Part shown: positions 58,300 through 64,000 of the stretch, piece after piece
Layout: the number at the start of each line of letters is the position of its first letter
Numbering within the stretch: the first letter of the stretch is position 1
NCBI RefSeq assembly: GCF_001668725.1
Contig: NZ_LZKL01000127.1
Coordinates: 62,001 to 126,000, forward strand
Origin: Mycobacterium sp. E787
GTDB taxonomy: Bacteria; Actinomycetota; Actinomycetes; Mycobacteriales; Mycobacteriaceae
Direction: 5' to 3'
Length of the DNA: 64,000 nucleotides
Program-made: the position numbers and the translations under genes
Notes under the pieces: model-generated
What the model was told of the DNA's origin: nothing
The model's input: only the letters and a program-made list of their open reading frames with translations
Databases searched by the model: none

Positions 58300-59949
58300 T
58301 CAACCTTCCTCTCCGGTAGCTGAATCCCTTGCGCCAGAAGCGCTTTCGGTCACCGTGACCACCCCGTAGCGCACCCGTAGCTCAGTCTTGAGCACCTTTC
58401 CGGCCGGGTTGCGGGGAAGGGCGTCGACGATCTCGAGCGCCTTCGGATGCTTGTAGCGCGCCAGCCGCTCGGCCAGGTACTCGTGCAGGTCGTCGAGCCG
58501 CAGTTCGTCGCCGGCGATGGCCGCGACCGCGATCGGCACCTCGCCCCATTTCTCGTGGACCCGGCCGATGACGGCGACCTCGACGATCTGAGGATGGCCG
58601 GCGAGAACGTTCTCGACCTCGGCGCAGTAGATGTTCTCGCCGCCGGAGATGATCATGTCCTTCTTGCGGTCGACCACCCAGACGTAGCCTTCCTCGTCCA
58701 TGCGCACCAGGTCTCCGGAATGGAACCAACCGCCCGCGAACGCCTCCGCCGTGGCCTCCGGGTTGTTCCAGTAGCCGCTCATCAAAGTCGGTGCCCGGTA
58801 GACGATCTCGCCCACCTCGCCGACCGGCACGTCGTTCATGTTCTCGTCCACCACGCGCGCCGCGACCGTGGGGATCACCTTGCCGACCGAGCCGCGCTTC
58901 CGGATCGCGTCCTCGCCGAGCAGCATGCAGGTGACCGGCGACATCTCGGTCTGGCCGAACGCCGCCAGGATCTGGGTGCCGGGGAAGGTTGCCGACATCT
59001 CCCGCAGCAACGCGTCCGGCGCCGGGGCGGCCCCCCACGACATCACCCGCAGCCTCAGGTCGCGGGGTCGCGCCCGCTGCTCGGCGCACACCGCCTGCCA
59101 CTGCGCGGGAACCAGGAACAGGCCGGTGACCTTCTCCGCCGACAGCACGTCGAGCAGCTGCCCCGGGTCGAAGGCGCCGAGCGGATAGATCACCGTGGGG
59201 ATGCCGAGCAGCATGCCGGTGAGCATGTTGCCGATCCCGGCGATGTGGAAGAACGGGACACCGATGAAACCGACATCGCTATTTATGTCGGCGCCGTTGG
59301 TGTAGAGGCCGGTCATGGTCTGGCCGGTCAGATTGGCGTGGGTCAGCACCGCACCCTTGGGCCGCCCGGTGGTGCCCGAGGTGTACATGATCAGCGCCGG
59401 CGAGTCGTTCGGGATGTCCGGGATGTCCCTGGACCCGCGCTCGTCGCCGCGCTCGCTAACGAGGTCTTCGTAGCCGAAGACACGGTCGTCGGTCGCCGCG
59501 CCGGCCACGACAATGGTGTCGAGCATCGGCTGGATGTCACGAACGCCGGTGGCCACCGGCGCGAGCACGGCTTCGGTGATCATCACCCGCGCCTCGCAGT
59601 CCTCGACCAAAAAGACGACCTCCGCCGAGGTGAGCCGGAAGTTGAGCGGGACCGCGATGGCCCCGAGCGCGTTGGCGGCCAGCACCGACTCGACGAATTC
59701 GGTGCGGTTGAGCATCAGGATCATGACGCGATCACCGAAGCCGACCCCGCGGCGGCTCAGCGCGTCGGCCAGCGCCATCACCCGGCGGTGCAGGCCGCCC
59801 CAGGTGACCGTGTTGCCCAGGAAACGCAGCGCCGTTGCGTTCGGTTGCATCAGCGCGTGCCGTTCCAGTTGGTTGACCCAGTTCTGCCGCCGGGACAGGT
59901 AGGGCTGCTCGGTGGCCCGGGTCGGCTGGCTGGCCAGTTGCGCGGTCAA
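58300..59949 (-). CDS. fadD5: FadD5, fatty-acid--CoA ligase of the mce1 operon
   Basis: A 549-aa acyl-CoA synthetase that activates fatty acids, probably those imported by Mce1 or recycled from mycolates. The AMP-binding motif is YTSGTTGRPKG, with the downstream GYWNNPEATAEAF and HSGDLVRMDEEGY motifs. The catalytic-lysine region is PRNPAGKVLKTELR near the C-terminus. The start is TTG, with GGGGAGG seven bases upstream. It is the first gene of the mce1 operon, facing the mce1R repressor gene. Confidence 0.95.
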   Translation of the reverse strand: MTAQLASQPTRATEQPYLSRRQNWVNQLERHALMQPNATALRFLGNTVTWGGLHRRVMALADALSRRGVGFGDRVMILMLNRTEFVESVLAANALGAIAVPLNFRLTSAEVVFLVEDCEARVMITEAVLAPVATGVRDIQPMLDTIVVAGAATDDRVFGYEDLVSERGDERGSRDIPDIPNDSPALIMYTSGTTGRPKGAVLTHANLTGQTMTGLYTNGADINSDVGFIGVPFFHIAGIGNMLTGMLLGIPTVIYPLGAFDPGQLLDVLSAEKVTGLFLVPAQWQAVCAEQRARPRDLRLRVMSWGAAPAPDALLREMSATFPGTQILAAFGQTEMSPVTCMLLGEDAIRKRGSVGKVIPTVAARVVDENMNDVPVGEVGEIVYRAPTLMSGYWNNPEATAEAFAGGWFHSGDLVRMDEEGYVWVVDRKKDMIISGGENIYCAEVENVLAGHPQIVEVAVIGRVHEKWGEVPIAVAAIAGDELRLDDLHEYLAERLARYKHPKALEIVDALPRNPAGKVLKTELRVRYGVVTVTESASGARDSATGEEG

Positions 59950-60088
59950 CTAGTTGCCTCCCCTTCACCTCGCGCACCGCTTGCGCCAGGTTGATATTTG
60001 ATAAAACATAGTGTTGTGTGGGTCACATTATGGCTTTAGTGCCACAAAGACAAGACCCGCCCAGCCCGCGAAACCCCTGGCAGCCCGC
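59950..60088. promoter_or_regulatory. mce1 operon promoter/operator region (fadD5-mce1R)
   Basis: 139 bp between divergent fadD5 and mce1R; 59990-60040 is AT-rich against a GC-rich background, marking the promoters. A TGTG-TGGGT-CACA dyad (60015-60027) and an AACA-TAG-TGTT dyad just left of it are candidate sites for a GntR/FadR-type repressor. I cannot decide the exact -10/-35 elements. Confidence 0.5.
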
Positions 60089-60781
60089 GTGAACGCACCG
60101 ATCAGGACGCACCGGAGGACCCGGCGGCCACTCCGCCGGGCGCAGCTGTCCGACGAGGTCGCGGGCCACCTGCGCGCCGCGATCATGTCCGGGGCCTTGC
60201 GTCCCGGGACGTTCATCCGCCTCGATGAGACCGCGGCGGAACTCGGCGTCAGCGTGACCCCGGTGCGCGAAGCGTTGCTGAAGTTGCGCGGCGAGGGCAT
60301 GGTCCAGCTGGAGCCGCACCGCGGGCATGTCGTGCTGCCGCTGTCGCGGCAGGACATCGAGGACATCTTCTGGCTACAGGCGACAATCGCCAGGGAACTC
60401 GCCGCCGCGGCCACCGAGCACATCACCGACGCCGAGATCGACGAGCTGGACCGCATCACCAACGCCCTTGCGGCGGCCCTGGGATCCAGCGACGCCGAAA
60501 CCATCGCGGGCATCGAGTTCGCTTTTCACCGCGTCTTCAACCAGGCCAGCGGACGGATCAAGCTGGCGTGGTTCCTGCTCAACGCCGCCCGCTACGCGCC
60601 GCTGCTGGTGTACGCGGCCGATCCCGAGTGGGGTGCGGCCGCGGTGCAGAACCACCGGCAGCTGGTGGCGGCCCTGCGCCGGCGCGACGCCGCCGCGGTG
60701 ATCGAGCACGCCGTCTGGCAGTTCAGCGACGCGGCGGACCGGCTGACGGTGATGCTGGACCGCACGGGAGTCTTCGGCTGA
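60089..60781 (+). CDS. mce1R: Mce1R, GntR/FadR-family repressor of mce1
   Basis: A 230-aa FadR-subfamily GntR regulator. The winged HTH is at about 18-80 (LSDEVAGHLRAAIMSGAL, AAELGVSVTPVREALLKLRG) and the all-helical FCD effector domain at about 90-215. Mce1R represses the divergent mce1 operon in M. tuberculosis and is thought to respond to long-chain acyl-CoA or free fatty acid. The start is taken as the GTG at 60089, matching the family N-terminus; translation from an upstream GTG would add a Pro/Ala stretch. Convergent with the SRPBCC gene. Confidence 0.92.
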   Translation: MNAPIRTHRRTRRPLRRAQLSDEVAGHLRAAIMSGALRPGTFIRLDETAAELGVSVTPVREALLKLRGEGMVQLEPHRGHVVLPLSRQDIEDIFWLQATIARELAAAATEHITDAEIDELDRITNALAAALGSSDAETIAGIEFAFHRVFNQASGRIKLAWFLLNAARYAPLLVYAADPEWGAAAVQNHRQLVAALRRRDAAAVIEHAVWQFSDAADRLTVMLDRTGVFG

Positions 60782-60791
60782 GCCGAGCGCC

Positions 60792-61232
60792 CTAGCCGCC
60801 GGCCAGCTGCTCGGCGCGCTGCTTGAGGTTGTTGGCGAGGTGGTCGAGCACGTTGTTGGCGAGCTGCTTCAGCATCGGGGCGGGCACCGGCATGTTGGTC
60901 TCGACGTCCATGTCCACCGTCAGCAGGCTGGATGCGCCCGTCTCGACCGCGCTGAACAGCTGCTCCTGCTTGGTGAACAGGTCGCCCTGCTGCAGCACGG
61001 TCTGGATCTGGTTTTCCCCCGGGTAGTAGACCGCCTGGATGAACGTCGCCTGCATGCCTTGGTAATCGGCGTCGAGCCGCACCTGGCTGGGGCGCCCGTC
61101 GTCGTAGCGGGCGAGCACCCACAGGCCCTTGATCTCCTCGTTCCATTCCGGGTAGCGCTCGAAGTCGGCGACGATCCCCATGATCGACGCGGCGTCGGCG
61201 CCGACCTCGACGGTCCTGCTCAGAACTGGCAT
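60792..61232 (-). CDS. SRPBCC/polyketide-cyclase-like protein (Rv0164-like)
   Basis: A 146-aa START-type lipid-binding fold protein. The N-terminus has the family pattern TVEVGADAASIMGIVADFERYPEWN, with a long C-terminal helix. Such proteins bind hydrophobic ligands; the partner is unknown. It is the last gene of the four-gene unit ending at mce1R. The ATG at MPVLSRTV gives the conserved domain; an M. tuberculosis annotation starts about 15 residues earlier. Confidence 0.87.
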   Translation of the reverse strand: MPVLSRTVEVGADAASIMGIVADFERYPEWNEEIKGLWVLARYDDGRPSQVRLDADYQGMQATFIQAVYYPGENQIQTVLQQGDLFTKQEQLFSAVETGASSLLTVDMDVETNMPVPAPMLKQLANNVLDHLANNLKQRAEQLAGG

Positions 61233-61270
61233 TGGCGAAGCATAGCCGGGGCGGCGAAAGTGGCCGACTC

Positions 61271-61732
61271 CTATGCCATCTCGCCAACGCGGGCCGTCGA
61301 CAGCAGCGAGCGGATGGCGTCGGGAATGGGCACCGGTTTGCGGCTGATCCGGTCGACGTAGACGTGCACCCAGTGGCCCAGCGCCGTGATCGGCCGGGGT
61401 CCGCCGCCGTCGCCGCGGAACACGCCGAGCCGGTAGGTGACGCTGCTGCGGCCCAGCCGCGTCACCGCGAGGCCCACCACGAGGCTCTCCGGGAAATGCA
61501 GCTCCGAGAAGTAGCGGCAGCCCGACTCGGCGACGATGCCCAGCGCCGGCGTGGTGAGTGGGTCGAGGCCGGTGGTCGTGTTGATCCAGGCGTTGATCGC
61601 GGTGTCGAACAGCTGGTAGTACACCGCATTGTTGAGGTGGCCGAACATGTCGTTGTCGGCCCACCGGGTTCCCACCGGCCACAACACCGGGAAGTCGGCG
61701 CTGGTGAGGTCGCCCGCCGCAGGTGAGCCCAT
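61271..61732 (-). CDS. Acyl-CoA thioesterase, hotdog fold (Rv0163-like)
   Basis: A 153-aa 4HBT-family hotdog protein. The active-site helix is RWADNDMFGHLNNAVYYQLF (about 23-42) with the catalytic Asp, as in 4-hydroxybenzoyl-CoA thioesterases and YbgC. It should hydrolyse an acyl-CoA; the chain length is unknown. The start lies three bases after the transhydrogenase stop, so it is co-transcribed. Confidence 0.88.
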   Translation of the reverse strand: MGSPAAGDLTSADFPVLWPVGTRWADNDMFGHLNNAVYYQLFDTAINAWINTTTGLDPLTTPALGIVAESGCRYFSELHFPESLVVGLAVTRLGRSSVTYRLGVFRGDGGGPRPITALGHWVHVYVDRISRKPVPIPDAIRSLLSTARVGEMA

Positions 61733-61735
61733 CGT

Positions 61736-63043
61736 CTACCAGTACCGCATGGCCTGCCGGAACAGGTCGGCCAGCACCGGTTTGCTCATCTCGCGCGGGG
61801 CGTTCTGCAACAGGCGCTGCTGCGGGTAGGCGCCCTCGGTCAGGGCCGCCAGGTCGTCGTCGGTGTAGCCGACCCCGCCCAGCCCGTTGGGCATGCCGAC
61901 CGCCCGCATGATGCGGATGAGTTCGTCGGCCAGCACCTCGCCCGCATCCCTCGGGTCCGCGCCCCGGGTGTCGGCGCCCAGCAGCCGCGCGCCTTCCAGG
62001 TGCCGCTCCGGGCTGGCCTGCGCCGTGAAGCGGAACGACGACGGCGCGTTGAGGATGACGGCCATGCCGTGCGGCACGAGCGGCTCGTCGTCCGGATACC
62101 CGGGCGGCCGGAATTCGCGGACCAGCCCGGCCACCGCGTAGGCCATGCCGTGCGGGGCGTGCACGCCCGCGTTGCCGAACGCGATGCCCGCCAGGGTGGC
62201 GGCCCACATCATCTGCTCGCGCGCCTCGCGGTCGGAGGCGTCGCTCACCGCGCGCTCCAGGAACTGCCCCAGCACGCGCAAGGCCTCGCGGCAGCCGAGA
62301 TCGCTCCACGGGTTGGCGCCCTGGCTCATGGGCCGCAGGCTCGGGCGTTCGGGCGCGCGCCGCCGGACGTACGGCCGCGCGGTGTAGGACTCCAACGCGT
62401 GCGACAGCACGTCGAGGCCGGCCGACGCGACGACCTCGCGGGGCAGGCTCGCGGTGCAGTCGGGGTCGACGAGCGCCTCGGTGGGGCGCAGCGCGGGCGA
62501 CGCGATGCCGGTCTTGGCCTTCAGCGACAGCAGGTCGAAGATCGCGATGCCGGTGACCTCGCTCCCGGTGCCCGCGGTGGTGGGGCAGGCGATGTGCGGC
62601 TTGAGCGGGCCGGGCACGGGTCTGCCCTCCCCGATCGGCGCGTTGACGTAGGCCGGGAGATCGGCGGGATGGGTGGCGTACAGGTTGGCGGCCTTGCACG
62701 TGTCGATGACCGAGCCACCGCCCAGCGACACGTAGCCGTCGGGGTTCGTCTCCGCCGCGAACCGTGCCGCGTCCCGAAACGACGCGTCGGTGGGCTCGAC
62801 ATGCACGTCGGTGTAGGTGACGACGTCGAGCCCGGCCGCGGCGAGCGAGTCGCGGGCCGTGGCGAAGACGGGCAGGCCGGCCACGCCGGCGTCGGAGAAC
62901 AACGCCACCCGCCGCATGCCCAGGACCTTGGCACGGTCACCCACCTCCGCCAGGCAACCTCTCCCGAAGGTCACCCGCGACGCGTCGACGGTGAAGGCTC
63001 CGTCGCAGTCCTGGGCGGGAATGGGGTATCCGCAGCACGCCAT
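61736..63043 (-). CDS. Hydroxyacid-oxoacid transhydrogenase / iron-dependent alcohol dehydrogenase
   Basis: A 435-aa group III (iron-type) alcohol dehydrogenase. NAD-side motifs are SLGGGSVIDTCKAAN and CPTTAGTGSEVTGIA. The metal ligands are an Asp in LVDPDCT and histidines in VLSHALES and HAPHGMAYAV. The length and the HAPHGMAYAVAG segment fit the ADHFE1-like hydroxyacid-oxoacid transhydrogenase, which oxidises 4-hydroxybutyrate while reducing 2-oxoglutarate. It replaces the zinc-type adhE1 found in this interval in M. tuberculosis. ATG start, seven bases after the enolase-superfamily stop. Confidence 0.85.
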   Translation of the reverse strand: MACCGYPIPAQDCDGAFTVDASRVTFGRGCLAEVGDRAKVLGMRRVALFSDAGVAGLPVFATARDSLAAAGLDVVTYTDVHVEPTDASFRDAARFAAETNPDGYVSLGGGSVIDTCKAANLYATHPADLPAYVNAPIGEGRPVPGPLKPHIACPTTAGTGSEVTGIAIFDLLSLKAKTGIASPALRPTEALVDPDCTASLPREVVASAGLDVLSHALESYTARPYVRRRAPERPSLRPMSQGANPWSDLGCREALRVLGQFLERAVSDASDREAREQMMWAATLAGIAFGNAGVHAPHGMAYAVAGLVREFRPPGYPDDEPLVPHGMAVILNAPSSFRFTAQASPERHLEGARLLGADTRGADPRDAGEVLADELIRIMRAVGMPNGLGGVGYTDDDLAALTEGAYPQQRLLQNAPREMSKPVLADLFRQAMRYW

Positions 63044-63050
63044 GCGGCCA

Positions 63051-64000
63051 TTATCTCGGGTGCAGCGGCGCGACCGGCTCGGCGGTGCTGACGGGCAGGC
63101 GGTGAGCGTCGATGTAGTCCCACCGGATCAGGTAGCCGAGTCCCGGCGCCTGCGGCAGTTCGACGAAGCCGTCCGGGCCGAGCGGATCGCAGGGCGCGTC
63201 GAGGTAGGGCGGGGCGGCGTCGTAGCGGACCCCGGGCCCCAGCAGGCCGCGCTCGTAGTATTCGCAGACGTCTTCGCTTGTGGCGCCGAGGACTTGGAGG
63301 TTGCCGAAGCCGCTCATGTGCAGCTCGCAGCGCATGCCGACCGCCTCGCACATGCCGGCCAGCTTCATGACGCCGGTGATGCCGCCGCGCAGCACGTCGA
63401 TGCGGCTGATGTCGGACGCCTTGCGCAGGATCCAGTCGGCGCGGGTGTCGATGCCGCCCTCGGCGATCTCCGGTGAGCAGATCGGGATTTCGAGCTCGTC
63501 GGCCAGCTTCACGTAGGCCTCGACCCGGTGCTCGGGCATCGGGTGCTCGTACCAGTAGAAGCCCAGCCGCTCGAGTTCGCGGCCGACGCGCAGCGCGTCG
63601 GAGTAGGTGTGGTAGGTGCCCCACGGGTCGAACATCAGCACCATCTCGTCACCGACCGCCGCCCGAACCTCCCGGCACACCCGGACGTCCCAGTCCACGT
63701 ACGACGGCCGCGGCAGCGCGGGTTGGCGGGTCGCGGGGTTCCAGTAGTGGTAGGGATGGATCTTGTAGGCGCGATAGCCCTGTCGTTGACATTCGACGGC
63801 GTGGGCGGCGTATTCGTCGGGCGATCCGAGATTGTTGAAGCTGCTCGCATACGCCTTGACCCGGTCGCGAGCACCGCCCAGCAGCTTGCGCACCGGCAGC
63901 CCGGCGAGCCGGCCCGCCAGGTCCCACAGGGCTAGATCGATGACGCTGCAGACGTTTTCGGGGAGCTTCGCCGCCCACAGCTGCCGCCAGATCTCCACCC
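63051..64000 (-). CDS. Enolase-superfamily (mandelate racemase/muconate lactonizing-like) enzyme, N-terminus outside window
   Basis: At least 316 codons of a TIM-barrel enolase-superfamily enzyme; the N-terminal capping domain lies beyond base 64000. Metal ligands are the Asp in LMFDPWGTY, the Glu in YEHPMPE and the Glu in SPEIAEGG. The barrel Lys is in AYKIHP, where the usual KxK is KxH, and a His is in CELHMSG. It is probably a sugar-acid dehydratase or a racemase; the substrate is unknown. It opens the operon with the transhydrogenase. Confidence 0.8.
   Translation of the reverse strand, partial: VEIWRQLWAAKLPENVCSVIDLALWDLAGRLAGLPVRKLLGGARDRVKAYASSFNNLGSPDEYAAHAVECQRQGYRAYKIHPYHYWNPATRQPALPRPSYVDWDVRVCREVRAAVGDEMVLMFDPWGTYHTYSDALRVGRELERLGFYWYEHPMPEHRVEAYVKLADELEIPICSPEIAEGGIDTRADWILRKASDISRIDVLRGGITGVMKLAGMCEAVGMRCELHMSGFGNLQVLGATSEDVCEYYERGLLGPGVRYDAAPPYLDAPCDPLGPDGFVELPQAPGLGYLIRWDYIDAHRLPVSTAEPVAPLHPR

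Noticed and set aside
1..64000. tRNA, rRNA, insertion sequence or prophage
   Set aside because: I found no cloverleaf-like sequence, transposase, integrase or terminal inverted repeats; absence by eye is not proof for small RNAs.

Overview
The window is high-GC actinobacterial DNA from the genus Mycobacterium. MmpL3, MmpL11, a complete mce1 operon, Zmp1, a mycobacterial metallothionein (MymT), RicR and a Rv0203-type hemophore are all present, in the order of the M. tuberculosis interval Rv0214 down to Rv0163, read from the opposite strand. Gene content not in the H37Rv order as I remember it (listed below), together with retention of mymT and sigG, suggests a slow grower, possibly an avium-complex relative. 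The species is inference.

Layout. 1-2640: start of fadD4, then an SDR/QueA-like pair diverging from a soxR gene with a recognisable SoxR box. 2647-8908: pckA, a pair of degenerate GTPase-like proteins, trmB and a NYN-domain protein. 8973-18767: the mycolate/lipid export neighbourhood (mmpL3, an AI-2E-family permease, a YbhN-type membrane protein, a Rv0203-like hemophore, mmpL11 and a small HTH protein). 18768-22140: the orphan Mce-associated genes omamB and omamA, divergent from the zinc metalloprotease zmp1. 22186-27901: a TetR gene coupled to a molybdopterin oxidoreductase, an L,D-transpeptidase, an MFS transporter and the copper repressor ricR. 27979-32196: ilvD, an SPW protein, a nitronate monooxygenase, an O-methyltransferase and mymT. 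32244-38967: a GH3 glucosidase with two small coupled genes, monoacylglycerol lipase, and sigG coupled to an alpha/beta hydrolase. 38964-45115: an IclR/reductase divergon, pirin, a YhgE-like membrane protein, LprO and a YoaK-family protein. 45119-60781: the mce1 locus (fadD5, yrbE1A-B, mce1A-F, four Mce-associated genes) with its GntR repressor mce1R. 60792-64000: an operon of an enolase-superfamily enzyme (partial), hydroxyacid-oxoacid transhydrogenase, thioesterase and an SRPBCC protein.

How it works together. Two themes dominate: envelope lipid traffic (MmpL3, MmpL11, Mce1, OmamA/B, FadD4/5, monoacylglycerol lipase, LdT) and metal/redox sensing (RicR with MymT, SoxR with SDR/QueA-like, TetR with a molybdo-enzyme). 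RicR-type operators of identical geometry (7-bp arms, 5-bp spacer) precede both ricR and mymT. Relative to M. tuberculosis as I remember it, the added genes are the SoxR module, the nitronate monooxygenase, the hydrolase/reductase/IclR block, the YoaK gene and the transhydrogenase operon.

Non-coding features: four copies of a terminator-like palindrome around the core CAAAAGCCCCC, one of which supplies the stop codon of soxR; several start codons 6-8 nt downstream of a TANNNT-type -10 hexamer (leaderless style); and operator palindromes upstream of the TetR, IclR, RicR and SoxR genes. I saw no tRNA, rRNA, insertion sequence, prophage or CRISPR array. The only gap above 300 bp is 14882-15201.
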